Shown: positions 23,377 through 32,246 of the stretch, in pieces | Layout: every line of letters begins with the position of its first letter | How positions within the stretch are numbered: the first letter of the stretch is position 1 | NCBI GenBank assembly: GCA_035310125.1 | Contig: DATGEP010000096.1 | Span: forward strand, 1 to 64,000 | Length of the DNA stretch: 64,000 nt | Origin: DATGEP01 sp035310125 | GTDB lineage: Bacteria > Chloroflexota > Ktedonobacteria > Ktedonobacterales > JADMIN01 | Reading direction: 5' to 3' | The notes under the pieces: generated by a model | Seen by the model: only the letters and a program-made list of their open reading frames with translations | Databases searched by the model: none | Told to the model about the DNA's origin: nothing | Made by a program: the position numbers and the translations under genes

Positions 23377-24306
23377 ATGTGTGAGTCCGCTGATGCGAAG
23401 GAGTGGAAGCTGCGCTGCCGTGCCCGGCGGTATTGGCCGCTGGCTGGACTGACGCTCACCCTGCCCGGCGCATCGCGTCCCTACCATATCGCGCAGCCGG
23501 CGTTTCCCGACGATCTGTTGGACGAGCTGGCCGCGCGGTCGCATCGAGGAGCGCGCCCTCGGCGTAGCAGCAATCCGCACTTCAGCGGCCATCCAGTGTT
23601 GCGGGCCGCCGCCGTCGAGGCGCATCAGAAGGTGGATAGCGGCGGCCATCTGCCATATTGGGGGCTGCTCTGGCCCAGCGGACTGGCGCTGGCTGAAGAA
23701 TTGTTGCGCGCCACCCTCACCAGCGCGGAAGGATCTCTCCATCGGGACATGCGGGCGCGGCAGGCGGCGCTCCTACCAAGCGGCTCTGAAAGCAAGCTCG
23801 CTTCCCCCGTCGCCCCGCGGGGCGATGGGCCGGGGGTAAGGTCCCTTCATTCCCTTGAGCTTGGCTGCGGGCTGGGAGTGACGGCGACGGCGGCGTTGGA
23901 TTCGGGATTGACGCTTACCGCTGCCGATTGTTTTCCGGAGGCGCTGGCGTTCTGCCGCTACAATACCCAACGCAATATGGGCCGCACACCCACGACCTGG
24001 CTGGTGGACTGGCGCACCGAGGCGGGGCGCGCCGCCCTGGCCCTCGCCGCCCCGTATGATCTGCTCCTCGCCGCGGATGTGCTCTACGAAGAACCTGACA
24101 TCGCCCTATTGCTCGATCTGGCGCCGCGACTCGTAGGATCAGGTGGGCAGTTTTGCCTGGCAGAGCCGGGGCGGCGTGTGTCGCTGAAGTTCGTCGAGGA
24201 GGCGCGGGCGCGCGGCTGGAAAGATACCCCAACCGTACACGAGCGCCTATGGCCACCAGATGGTGACTATGCGCGGGTCACAATACACCAATTTGTTGTA
24301 GCTTGA
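23377..24306 (+). CDS. METTL21/NNT1-like SAM-dependent methyltransferase with in-frame repeat
   Basis: A 309-residue methyltransferase of the lysine-methyltransferase-like (family 16) group. The pre-domain has GGHLPYWGLLWPSGLALAEELL. SAM motif I is LELGCGLGVTATAALDSG, and the post-motifs are AADCFPEALAFCRYN and PYDLLLAADVLYEEPD. Between the helix after WPSGLALAEELL and motif I lie about 45 extra residues, encoded partly by a palindromic repeat (23800-23848; KLASPVAPRGDGPGVRSL). ATG at 23377 follows GGAGGAG. The target may be a protein lysine; it is unknown. Confidence 0.8.
   Translation: MCESADAKEWKLRCRARRYWPLAGLTLTLPGASRPYHIAQPAFPDDLLDELAARSHRGARPRRSSNPHFSGHPVLRAAAVEAHQKVDSGGHLPYWGLLWPSGLALAEELLRATLTSAEGSLHRDMRARQAALLPSGSESKLASPVAPRGDGPGVRSLHSLELGCGLGVTATAALDSGLTLTAADCFPEALAFCRYNTQRNMGRTPTTWLVDWRTEAGRAALALAAPYDLLLAADVLYEEPDIALLLDLAPRLVGSGGQFCLAEPGRRVSLKFVEEARARGWKDTPTVHERLWPPDGDYARVTIHQFVVA
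23800..23848. repeat. Diverged family-1 repeat inside the methyltransferase gene
   Basis: CGCCCCGCGGGGCG is a perfect palindrome, followed by GGGCCGGGGGTAAGGTCCC, almost the reverse complement of the 6340 copy. It is read in frame just before the SAM-binding motif. Confidence 0.6.
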
Positions 24307-24378
24307 CTCTCTCTATCTACCCTCTTTTGCGGATCGCGCTTCTTGCACCAGGTACGAACCTTGCATCGTATACAGTCA

Positions 24379-24395
24379 GGACGGCTATGCCGTCC
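24379..24395 (+). terminator. Small perfect hairpin between methyltransferase and MFS gene
   Basis: GGACGGC-TAT-GCCGTCC, a 7-bp stem with a 3-nt loop and no T-run. It could be a weak terminator or a leader structure of the following gene. Confidence 0.35.
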
Positions 24396-24421
24396 GGTGA
24401 CCTTTCGATGTATCAGCACCC

Positions 24422-26020
24422 ATGAGGATACGGGCGAAGGAGCATGCGAGCGCCGTGCATATCGTACCTACCCGCAAGCCCTCTATGCCGCCATCACGAC
24501 ATCAGCCGCAGCCTCGTGTCCGGCGCATCGAGCGTGGATACACGACCATGCAACCGGCGCGTGTGCCAACTCAGCGATATCTGCTGGCATCACTGTGGAC
24601 TCCGGCGCATACAGCACAGGCGGGTACACTGAGCCGGCTTGCCCAGTCCGCATTTATCAATCCCAACTTCGCGAAGCTCTGGTGGGGGCAGGCTATCTCC
24701 AGTGTGGGAGACTATGCCTGGGATACCGCGCTCGTCTTGTGGGTCGCCACATTTCTGGCCGCGAACCAATCCTGGGCGCCGCTCGCCGTCAGCGGGGTCA
24801 TTCTCGCGGCGGCGGTACCGCAGATCGTCGCCGGCCCCGTCGCCGGTGTCTTCGTGGATCGCTGGGATAAGCGGCGCACAATGATCGTCACGGCTGGTCT
24901 ACAGGCGCTCGTCGCGGCACTGTTGATACTGCCTATTGGCGGCGTACCGCTCCCACTGCTTGGCACCGTGCGGCTGCCTCTCTTCTGGCGGCTCGGCATC
25001 GCCTACGCCGATGTTTCCTTGCTCGCCACGTTCGCGCAATTCTTCAATCCCGCGCAGTTCGCCCTCATCAAGGATATCGTGCCTGAGCCGAAACAGGACC
25101 AGGCAATCGAAACGAGCCAGGCCATCCAGGGGCTTTCCGTCGTCCTCGGCCCGCCACTAGCCGCCGCGCTGGTCTTTGGTCTGGGCTTCGAGTGGGCGCT
25201 GCTGCTCAACGCGCTCTCCTTCGTCGTGTCGTTCCTGGCCATTTTCGCGATTGAGGCGCCTCCGGCAGCGAGTAGCATTTCTCCCGGCGAGGCAGGCCAT
25301 TTCATTCGTGAGTTCCGTGATGGTATGGGCTATGTCGCGAGCCACACGGTCCTGCGTACTATCCTGGTTTCCGAGATACTCACATGGCTCGGTTTCGGCG
25401 CGTTGCAATCCCTCGGCTACTTCTTCATCACCGAAAACCTGCGCGCGCCCGCGAGCGACTACGGGCTGCTGGGCGCCGTCTTTGGCGTCGGCGCGATTGG
25501 CGGCGCACTGCTCGTCACATTCTTCGGACAGCGTATCGGCCTCGCGCACCTGCTCTGGGTGGCCCTCGTTGCCTCTGGCCTGTTCGTCACCGTCATGTCA
25601 CATCTGACGAGTCTGTATCCCGCGCTGGTCGCCGCGTTTCTCTTTGGTGTCTCCGCTACGGCGATTCTGGTCAGCGCGAGTCCGCTCGCACTCCACGACA
25701 CCTCGCGCGAGTTTGTGGGACGAGTCATGGCAGTCATCAATCCGCTTGGGCGGCTGGCGGCGCTCGTCTCCGTCGTGGTGGCGGGGTTTCTGGTCAGCGA
25801 GGTTTTGCGAGGCTTCCACGCGAGCATCCTGGGTATTACCTTCGATCCAGTAAACGCCGTCTTCACTGGCATGGGCCTGCTCGCTGTCGCGGGAGGCATC
25901 TACGCTCGCATCAGTCTGCATGACCGCATCCGCACTGGCGGCCAGCAACGCTTAGCGCCGCAAGTAAGAATCGCGGCGAATACCGATCACGATAACCGGC
26001 GCACCGGTCTGAGCGCGTAA
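24422..26020 (+). CDS. MFS exporter (DHA3/enterobactin-exporter-like)
   Basis: A 532-residue 12-helix carrier. After an N-terminal hydrophilic stretch of about 75 residues comes NPNFAKLWWGQAISSVGDYA, the start motif of the MFS_3/DHA3 exporters. The loop motif is VAGVFVDRWDKRRTMIV, and helices run to about residue 500 (AVFTGMGLLAVAGGIYARI). Such carriers expel macrolides or siderophores by proton antiport. The start is uncertain: the N-terminal extension is not conserved-looking, and ATG at 24548 (MQPARVPTQ) is an alternative. The gap to the next gene (26021-26261) shows nothing recognisable. Confidence 0.85.
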   Translation: MRIRAKEHASAVHIVPTRKPSMPPSRHQPQPRVRRIERGYTTMQPARVPTQRYLLASLWTPAHTAQAGTLSRLAQSAFINPNFAKLWWGQAISSVGDYAWDTALVLWVATFLAANQSWAPLAVSGVILAAAVPQIVAGPVAGVFVDRWDKRRTMIVTAGLQALVAALLILPIGGVPLPLLGTVRLPLFWRLGIAYADVSLLATFAQFFNPAQFALIKDIVPEPKQDQAIETSQAIQGLSVVLGPPLAAALVFGLGFEWALLLNALSFVVSFLAIFAIEAPPAASSISPGEAGHFIREFRDGMGYVASHTVLRTILVSEILTWLGFGALQSLGYFFITENLRAPASDYGLLGAVFGVGAIGGALLVTFFGQRIGLAHLLWVALVASGLFVTVMSHLTSLYPALVAAFLFGVSATAILVSASPLALHDTSREFVGRVMAVINPLGRLAALVSVVVAGFLVSEVLRGFHASILGITFDPVNAVFTGMGLLAVAGGIYARISLHDRIRTGGQQRLAPQVRIAANTDHDNRRTGLSA

Positions 26021-26261
26021 AGACCGCTTTGGTTGTATTACCGCATGCGCTTGCTCCATCTGGGTTGCCTGATTTGCCAATGACCTGGTGTTCCTCGGTA
26101 CACTGCACAAAGGTCCCGATAGTATTGCGGCGCTCGAACAAGATGGACACAATCTCCTCCAACGCCCATTAAGAACATCCCATCAAGGATGACCATCGCC
26201 CGCCCAGCGTGTGAGGGGCGTGGAACGGCGGAGCCATCGCGAGGACACCGGGAGGCATTTC

Positions 26262-27662
26262 TTGATCGTACAAAGTACCCAGAGTGAGCAAAGCGCTCCA
26301 GCGCGACTGTGGATTGCGCCGCTGGAGCATGACGGACACGAGGAGCGGTTTCTTTCCATTCGCGGGCATCTTAGCCTCAGCTTCATGTGGTTCGCGCTCA
26401 ACTTTCTCTTCGCCAGTCTGCTCCCACTGGTGATCCCCGCGCAGATATTGCTCTTTGTCTCCCCAGGCGCCCCCGGCAACGCGAACCAGGCCGTCTTCCT
26501 CGGTGGACTCGCTGCGCTCGGCGCGGTGACGACGCTGATACTGCAACCGACGATTGGCTGGCTCTCGGATCGCACGATATCGCGCATTGGGCGCCGGCGC
26601 CCCTACGTCCTCGCGGGCGCTGCGGTGCTGCTTGCCGGGCTGGCGTTGCTCGCGACCGCGCACAGCCTGATCCTTTTCATCGCGGCGCTGTTTCTTGTCG
26701 TCGTTGGGAACTGCGTTTGTGGTACGGCGTACCAGGGGTTGGTGCCTGATCTCGTCCCTGAGCGGCAGCGTGGCGCCGCATCCGGCTATTTCGGACTCAT
26801 GACGATTCTCGGCACCGTCGGCAGCCTGGCGGTAGCCGCGCTGCTCCTGAGCTTGGGTGGGCAGGGACACGACCTGGCGGCAGGCATTGCTCATGGCGCT
26901 TTCCTCTTCTACGGATTGACGGCGACCGTACTGATAGCTGGCGTGTTCGTCACGATGCGCGCGGTACATGAGACGCCATTCGCCGGCGCGCGTGATGGAG
27001 CCGGCGCTCGCATGAGCCGGCGTGAGCGCATGCTGAAGCTGTGGATCGAACCGTGGCGCCACGCCAACTTTACCTGGGTGTTCCTGACTCGGCTCTGCGT
27101 TATGCTGGGTCTCGCTCTCTTCATGACCTACATTGAGTACTACTTCGCCCAGGTGGAGCACCTGACCAACTTTGTCACAGCCACGGCGATCAACGCGGTA
27201 ATGGCGCTGCTCGGCGCGGTGGGCAGCTCACTCGTTTTGGGTATTCTGTCAGACCGCTTGGGACGCGTGCCGGTCGTCTTCGTCTCAACCCTGTTCATGG
27301 CGTTGACCACCACCACCTTCGTGCTGCTCCAGGGCAACTTCCCGCTGTGGCCGCTGGGCATCCTTTTCGGGCTGGGTTACGGCGGCTTCACCAGCGTAGA
27401 TTGGGCGCTCGCTATAGACGCCCTGCCTTCACTGAGCGAGGCCGGCAAAGATCTGGGACTCTGGGGCATGGCATCCACACTGCCCGGTGTCTTCGCGCCA
27501 GTGGTCGGCGGGACGGTGATTTATCTCTTTACGCAGCTCGGCCAGACAGCCCTTGGCTATCGCTGCGTCTTCGGCGTCGCATCGCTGTGTCTGCTCCTCG
27601 GTGCCGTATTCGTGCTGAAGGTGCGCGTCGGCATCGGGCAAGCCGCGCCCGCGGAGTCCTGA
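26262..27662 (+). CDS. MFS transporter (sugar/SLC45- or GPH-like)
   Basis: A 466-residue 12-helix carrier. FMWFALNFLFASLLPLVIP forms the first helix. The inter-helix motif is PTIGWLSDRTISRIGRRRPY (D-R-x6-GRRRP), typical of sucrose/SLC45-like and GPH carriers. A second half follows with GILSDRLGRVPVV and LAIDALPSLSEAGKDLGLWG. TTG at 26262 is chosen because GGGAGG lies 6 bp before it; a GTG at 26211 is possible. The substrate may be a sugar or related solute. It is 85 bp before truB, probably a separate unit. Confidence 0.82.
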   Translation: MIVQSTQSEQSAPARLWIAPLEHDGHEERFLSIRGHLSLSFMWFALNFLFASLLPLVIPAQILLFVSPGAPGNANQAVFLGGLAALGAVTTLILQPTIGWLSDRTISRIGRRRPYVLAGAAVLLAGLALLATAHSLILFIAALFLVVVGNCVCGTAYQGLVPDLVPERQRGAASGYFGLMTILGTVGSLAVAALLLSLGGQGHDLAAGIAHGAFLFYGLTATVLIAGVFVTMRAVHETPFAGARDGAGARMSRRERMLKLWIEPWRHANFTWVFLTRLCVMLGLALFMTYIEYYFAQVEHLTNFVTATAINAVMALLGAVGSSLVLGILSDRLGRVPVVFVSTLFMALTTTTFVLLQGNFPLWPLGILFGLGYGGFTSVDWALAIDALPSLSEAGKDLGLWGMASTLPGVFAPVVGGTVIYLFTQLGQTALGYRCVFGVASLCLLLGAVFVLKVRVGIGQAAPAES

Positions 27663-27747
27663 CCCCGCGCGCTGTGTGGGGAAAGGCGGCTTCGTATACC
27701 GTTGGCATATACTGTCTCCCAACGTGCTACTTTTGTGCGGGGGTGGT

Positions 27748-28668
27748 ATGGACGGTATCTTCATTCTCAACAAAGCGGCGGGTATGACCTCGCACGATGT
27801 AGTGGCGCGCGTGCGGCGGCTGACCCACCAGAAGCGTGTGGGCCACGCGGGCACACTTGATCCCGCGGCGACGGGCGTGCTGCCAGTCTGTCTCGGCCAG
27901 GCGACGCGCGTCGCCGAATACCTGAGCGAGAGCGGCAAGGCTTACCGTGCAACGATTCGTTTCGGAGTCGTAACGGATACGTATGATGCTGAGGGCAGCG
28001 TCGTGCGCACGGGGCCAGTGGCCGTGACCGAAGAGCAGATAGCCGCCGCGCTGCCCAGCTTTCTCGGTGAGCAAATGCAGGCGCCCCCGGTATACTCAGC
28101 TATCAAGCGGGGCGGGCAGCCACTTTACAAGCTGGCGCGGGCGGGACAGGAAGTCACCGTCGAGCTACGGCCCATCGTCATCTATATTCTGCGCATCGTT
28201 GCGTGGGCCTCGCCTGATCTCACACTAGATGTTGAGTGCGGCAAGGGCACCTACATCCGCTCGTTGGCGTACGACCTGGGCGAGCGGCTGGGGCCAGGTG
28301 CGCATCTGGCGGCGCTCGTCCGTACTCGTAGCGGCCCCTTTACGTTGAAGCAGAGCATTACGCTGGAAGCACTGGAAATAGCGTTAGCCAATGGATCCTG
28401 GCGTAACTCCCTTTACGCGGCGGACGAAGCGCTCTTGGAGCGCCGCGCCGCGATCCTGGGGCCAGCAAACACGGCACGTGTCCGCAACGGGCAGCTTCTG
28501 CGCTTTGATGACGCGGCACGCCCGGTGGACCTGCTGCCTCCCACGGACGGCGAGCTGTTGCGGGCGTACTCCACGGACGGGCTATTTCTGGGTATCCTGC
28601 GCTGGGAGGCCGGCGCGGGAGCCTGGCATCCGCACAAGGTGCTCATTGGTGAGCCGGTGGACGAGTAG
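27748..28668 (+). CDS. truB: tRNA pseudouridine(55) synthase TruB
   Basis: A 306-residue pseudouridine synthase that converts U55 in the T-loop of tRNAs. The N-terminus GIFILNKAAGMTSHDVVARV and the catalytic motif GHAGTLDPAATGVLP with Asp38 are diagnostic, as is the later CGKGTYIRSLAYDLGERLG. The C-terminal PUA-like part is present. ATG at 27748 is chosen because homology starts there and GGGGGTGG precedes it; 24 codons of open frame upstream are not used. A TATACT lies about 40 bp upstream. The gene converges with the ROK kinase gene. Confidence 0.97.
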   Translation: MDGIFILNKAAGMTSHDVVARVRRLTHQKRVGHAGTLDPAATGVLPVCLGQATRVAEYLSESGKAYRATIRFGVVTDTYDAEGSVVRTGPVAVTEEQIAAALPSFLGEQMQAPPVYSAIKRGGQPLYKLARAGQEVTVELRPIVIYILRIVAWASPDLTLDVECGKGTYIRSLAYDLGERLGPGAHLAALVRTRSGPFTLKQSITLEALEIALANGSWRNSLYAADEALLERRAAILGPANTARVRNGQLLRFDDAARPVDLLPPTDGELLRAYSTDGLFLGILRWEAGAGAWHPHKVLIGEPVDE

Positions 28669-28777
28669 TTACGTCTGAGCGCTGCTCTACAGAAAGTACG
28701 GTTCGCCGCCAGATAGCGAGCTATTCCGCTGGGGTGGTGGCGATTATGTGACATACTTCCTGGCTTGACAGCAACGG

Positions 28778-29767
28778 CTAGTCCGGAAGGTTGGGTGGGC
28801 GATTGCCGCCGAGCCACGCGGCGCCGACGATGCCGGAATTATCACCGAGCGTACTCTTGACGACCTGCATTGCGCGTCCAGAGATCGGCAGCGCTACCTC
28901 GCGGGCGCGCAGTCCAGCACGCGCCATGAAGGAGGGAACAGCCTCGATAAGCCCGCCGCCCACGATGCAGCGGCCTGGATTGTAGAACGAGGCGAGTGAG
29001 CCTAGCCCCACGCCGAGATAATCCGCGGCTTCCGCCAATGCCTCCAGCACCAGCTCGTCGCCGCCTTCCACACACCGCGCGAGCATCTTCGAGCGGATGG
29101 CCGTATCGTCAGGCTTGAGTAAATCTTTCAGCATGGAGGGGCGGCCCCGCGCCATCTCTGCGAAAAGGACCTTTGTGATGGCTGTGCGTGAAGCGTAGGC
29201 TTCGAGATGCCCGCGCCCACCGCAGCCGCAGTAGCGTCCGTTGTATTGCACGACGGTATGGCCAATCTCGCCGGCGAAGCCCGTCTGCCCGCGATAGAAT
29301 TTGCCGCCCTGCACGATAGCGCTACCCACGCCCGTGCCGACGCTGACATAGACAAAGTCGTCGAGGCCGCGCCCGGCGCCATGATACTGCTCACCTAGCG
29401 CCGCCACCTCTACATCGTTGCCGAGTGCGATAGGCACGTTGAAGCGATTGCCGAGAATCGTCGCGATATCCAGGTTAACCAGACCTGCCGCGAGATTGGG
29501 CGCTCCCAGGATCACACCGTGCGCACGGTCCACCTGTCCTGCTATGCCAATGCCGACACCCAGCAAGCCGGTGCCGCCGGGCAATTGCGCTCCGTCCAGC
29601 GCGGCGGCGATCACCTCTTGCAGACGCTGCGTGAAGAAGTCTACACCGCGCTCAGGATACGTGCGCTTGCGCGCGGTAGCCAGCACCTCACCGGTATCGA
29701 GGTTCACGACACCGGCATAGATTTTCGTTCCCCCGACATCCACGCCGGCGGCGACACGAGCAACCAT
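28778..29767 (-). CDS. ROK-family sugar kinase (glucokinase-like)
   Basis: A 329-residue ROK kinase that phosphorylates a sugar, probably glucose or N-acetylmannosamine. The phosphate-binding motif is AAGVDVGGTKIYAG (7-19). The catalytic Asp118 lies in ALGNDVEVAALGE, and the sugar site is GFAGEIGHTVV (Glu167, His170). The zinc motif normally CxCGxxGC reads CGCGGRGH, with Cys180, Cys182 and His187. ATG at 29767 follows AAGAGGAG and is only 5 bp after the murI stop, so the two genes form an operon. This hints at a role in amino-sugar or wall precursor metabolism. Confidence 0.92.
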   Translation of the reverse strand: MVARVAAGVDVGGTKIYAGVVNLDTGEVLATARKRTYPERGVDFFTQRLQEVIAAALDGAQLPGGTGLLGVGIGIAGQVDRAHGVILGAPNLAAGLVNLDIATILGNRFNVPIALGNDVEVAALGEQYHGAGRGLDDFVYVSVGTGVGSAIVQGGKFYRGQTGFAGEIGHTVVQYNGRYCGCGGRGHLEAYASRTAITKVLFAEMARGRPSMLKDLLKPDDTAIRSKMLARCVEGGDELVLEALAEAADYLGVGLGSLASFYNPGRCIVGGGLIEAVPSFMARAGLRAREVALPISGRAMQVVKSTLGDNSGIVGAAWLGGNRPPNLPD

Positions 29768-29772
29768 TCTTC

Positions 29773-30651
29773 TTACTCCTCTTTCGGGCAAGCGGGATTG
29801 GCTGTATAGCTGGCGCGGATAGGATGACCGAGGATTGCGGCGGCAGTGCGCTCGAACTGGCCTACGTCACCGCTGCAGCAGAACTCATCGCCTGCGTTCG
29901 GCGTGCGCGGCTTCCTCTCCCCTTTCTCCTCGTAGGAGAGGGGCAGGGGTGAGGTCGGCGCGGGACCGGCCAAATGTCCATCGCGCTCCAGCACGCGGCG
30001 TGTCTGCCGCGCGATGGCCGCCCCCGAATCTATCACTTCGACGCCTGGACCGGCGACGCGCTCGAAGGCGGCACGTTGCGCGGGGAAATGCGTACACCCT
30101 AGCACCAGCTCGTCAATCCCGGCATCCAGCATCGGCTGAATGTAGCCACGCACCGTCTCCTCAATCTCCGGGCCATCTAGCACGCCCGCCTCAGCCAGCG
30201 TCACCAGACGCGGACAGCCGGCGGCAAGCACCTGTACGCCGTTGGCATGCTCCGCGATGAGGCGTTTCAGGTAGTCGCCGCGAGCCGAAGCCTCCGTCGA
30301 GGCAATGCCGACGCGGCCCGTGTGCGTGCGCTCCGCGGCAGGCTTGACGGCCGGCACGACGCCGACGAAATGGATGTCGTGGAAGCGCTGGCGCAGCTGC
30401 GCCAGCGCGGAAACGGAAGCGGTATTGCAGGCAACCACGATAATCTTCGCGTCATGTTCCAGCAGAAACTCGGTCGCGCCGAACGCCAGCCGCTGAATCT
30501 CGGATTCCGTGCGCACACCATACGGGCAGTTGCCTGTGTCGCCGAAGTAGATAAAGCGCTCCGCCGGTAGCTCTTGCAGGAGATCCTTCAGAATGGTCAG
30601 TCCGCCCACACCCGAATCAAAGACGCCAATTGGAGCCTGCCGCTCGCTCAT
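29773..30651 (-). CDS. murI: Glutamate racemase MurI with in-frame repeat insertion
   Basis: A 292-residue racemase that makes D-glutamate for peptidoglycan. The start IGVFDSGVGGLTIL is diagnostic. The two catalytic cysteines are Cys75 in VVACNTAS and Cys186 in VLGCTHFP. Between LLERDGHLA-type helix residues (about 228) and FCCSGDVGQFERTAAAILG (from 257) lie about 25 residues (PAPTSPLPLSYEEKGERKPR) encoded by a family-1 palindromic repeat. The insertion is near the C-terminus, on the surface, so activity is probably kept. ATG at 30651 follows GGAGG with a 5-bp gap. The operon continues with the ROK kinase. Confidence 0.95.
   Translation of the reverse strand: MSERQAPIGVFDSGVGGLTILKDLLQELPAERFIYFGDTGNCPYGVRTESEIQRLAFGATEFLLEHDAKIIVVACNTASVSALAQLRQRFHDIHFVGVVPAVKPAAERTHTGRVGIASTEASARGDYLKRLIAEHANGVQVLAAGCPRLVTLAEAGVLDGPEIEETVRGYIQPMLDAGIDELVLGCTHFPAQRAAFERVAGPGVEVIDSGAAIARQTRRVLERDGHLAGPAPTSPLPLSYEEKGERKPRTPNAGDEFCCSGDVGQFERTAAAILGHPIRASYTANPACPKEE
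29911..29955. repeat. Family-1 palindromic repeat within murI
   Basis: CTCTCCCCTTTCTCCTCGTA followed by GGAGAGGGGCAGGGGTGAGG is the reverse-oriented version of the 5432 element with one arm diverged. It is translated in frame as part of MurI. Confidence 0.75.
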
Positions 30652-31268
30652 GCCTGCCTCCGTGTAGAGTCCAAATGCTCTTGCCGCCACTATTGTAGCA
30701 TGCCACGGACTCACCCGGCGGTAGAATATGGCGCATACGACGTATGAACGCTATCCGTATGACAGCACGGCTTCTGCAGGTGCGCGCAGGCAGAAGCCCA
30801 GGCGCCAAAGAGAGAACGAACGTGGGCTATGTTGTACGTGGCGGGACGGCCCCCGCGGACCCTCGGCAAAAAGGCTACATGCAACATCAGCGCATGCCTC
30901 ACATGTACGGAGTGCCCATGTAGTCTGCGCCAAACTGGAACAAAACGCTCAAGGATCTGGCCGCTTCTCGCCGTACGCTACCACTTGCTACCACTTCTCG
31001 CGATGGCGAGCGGAAGCGGGATGTAGCGCTCATTGCTCGCGGCGAAGGCGAATTCGGCATCGGTATTCCAGCCCATACGAGCAATGGTCGCCGCTCACAT
31101 GAGATCCCGTAGCGACCGCTGATTCCTCACTGTACGATGCCTCGGAGCCGCAGTTCCAACGGCATTGACGCGCGCGCAGCGGCATGATACCATCGCGAAG
31201 ATGGAGTGCTCCCGTGACGTACGCGACGGATGCGTACCTCGAAGCGCTCGCCGCCGAGGCTCCCACTC
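30652..31268. other. 617-bp stretch without a recognised gene
   Basis: Contains the upstream region of murI and of the foldase lipoprotein. A short direct repeat GCTACCACTT occurs around 30978-30998. No hairpin, tRNA or small RNA signature was recognised, and reading frames here lack conserved features. Confidence 0.4.
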
Positions 31269-32177
31269 ATGATTCGTCTGCTCTCTCGCACGCCGCGCCG
31301 GCGATTGCCGCTGGCGCTGGCGGCGCTTCTCTGTATGTTCGTGCTGGCTGGCTGCGGTGTTTCCGCGTCGAGTGGCCCGCTGGTGGCCGCTCGCGTGAAC
31401 GGCGACGGCATCTCGCTCTCGGATTATCAAGCAATGCTTACCTGGGATGAGGCGAGCGCCGCGCTCCCCAGTGCCAGTCAGGCCGCCATCTCCACTGCCT
31501 GGCAGACTCCTGATGGCCGCACCGGGCTCACCCAGACGCAGCACACCGCGCTGGATTTTCTCGTCAACCTCCAGCTCGTGCGCCAGCAGCTGCACACGCA
31601 GCATATCTCGGTCACGGCTGCCTCCCTCGCCAGCGTACATGGGCAGCTGCAAAGCGCTATCAAGGACGCCATTGCGCGCAACGACCCCGCCCTCAATGCC
31701 GCCCTTACCAAACTGACGCCGCACGTTCAGGACTTACTGGTAGAGCAACAGGCTGACCAGCAAGCGCTAATCGCCCACATCCAGGTGCCAACCATCCACG
31801 TGCGCGTCATCTTGGTCGCTTCGCAGAATAAGGCCAGTGACCTCTTGGGGCAGATTCAGAGTGGCACCGACTTCGCACTGCTTGCCAAACAAGACTCGAA
31901 AGATCTCCAGACTGCCCAGGCCGGCGGCGAGTACGGCACCGTGTACATCGGCCAGTTCGGCTCGGAATTCGATGCCAGGGTCTTCGCGAAGACGCCCGAT
32001 AAGTACTTCATTCTTCCCATCAACGGCGAATACGCCATCTTCGAGGTGACGAAACCCGCGAACGCTCCGCTCAGCGCTCTCAACAACGCACAGAATGAAC
32101 AAACCGTTTTTGACGCCTGGCTCCTGAACGATGTGCGGGCTCATGCCAGTATCCAGACCGACGTGGCGATTGGGTAA
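31269..32177 (+). CDS. SurA/PrsA-like lipoprotein foldase
   Basis: A 302-residue predicted lipoprotein. The signal peptide RRRLPLALAALLCMFVLAGC ends in a lipobox with Cys29. A SurA_N-like helical region follows (about 40-175: VNGDGISLSDYQAML, then LDFLVNLQLVRQQ). A PpiC-type rotamase-like domain spans about 178-275 (IHVRVILVASQNKASDLLGQ, SGTDFALLAKQDS and GGEYGTVYIGQF). It would help exported proteins fold on the outer face of the membrane. The start could also be an upstream codon at 31230. The next gene, mazG-like, is 69 bp downstream. Confidence 0.82.
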   Translation: MIRLLSRTPRRRLPLALAALLCMFVLAGCGVSASSGPLVAARVNGDGISLSDYQAMLTWDEASAALPSASQAAISTAWQTPDGRTGLTQTQHTALDFLVNLQLVRQQLHTQHISVTAASLASVHGQLQSAIKDAIARNDPALNAALTKLTPHVQDLLVEQQADQQALIAHIQVPTIHVRVILVASQNKASDLLGQIQSGTDFALLAKQDSKDLQTAQAGGEYGTVYIGQFGSEFDARVFAKTPDKYFILPINGEYAIFEVTKPANAPLSALNNAQNEQTVFDAWLLNDVRAHASIQTDVAIG

Positions 32178-32246
32178 CGCCCACGCCGCTATAATCTGGT
32201 GAGGGCAACTCGTATCGCGCACAACATCAGGATCAGGAGCGAGAGC

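Noticed and set aside
20487..24306. A 412-residue frame from 23068 overlapping the kinase gene
   Set aside because: Its first 103 codons are a shadow of the kinase ATPase domain; the methyltransferase starts at 23377 with its own ribosome site.
30720..31200. Possible structural RNA in the 617-bp gap
   Set aside because: No RNase P, tmRNA, SRP or riboswitch core motifs were recognisable; only a short direct repeat is visible.
32190..32195. TATAAT before the mazG-like gene as a full promoter
   Set aside because: No acceptable -35 hexamer at 16-19 bp; the gene could also be read from the upstream lipoprotein gene.
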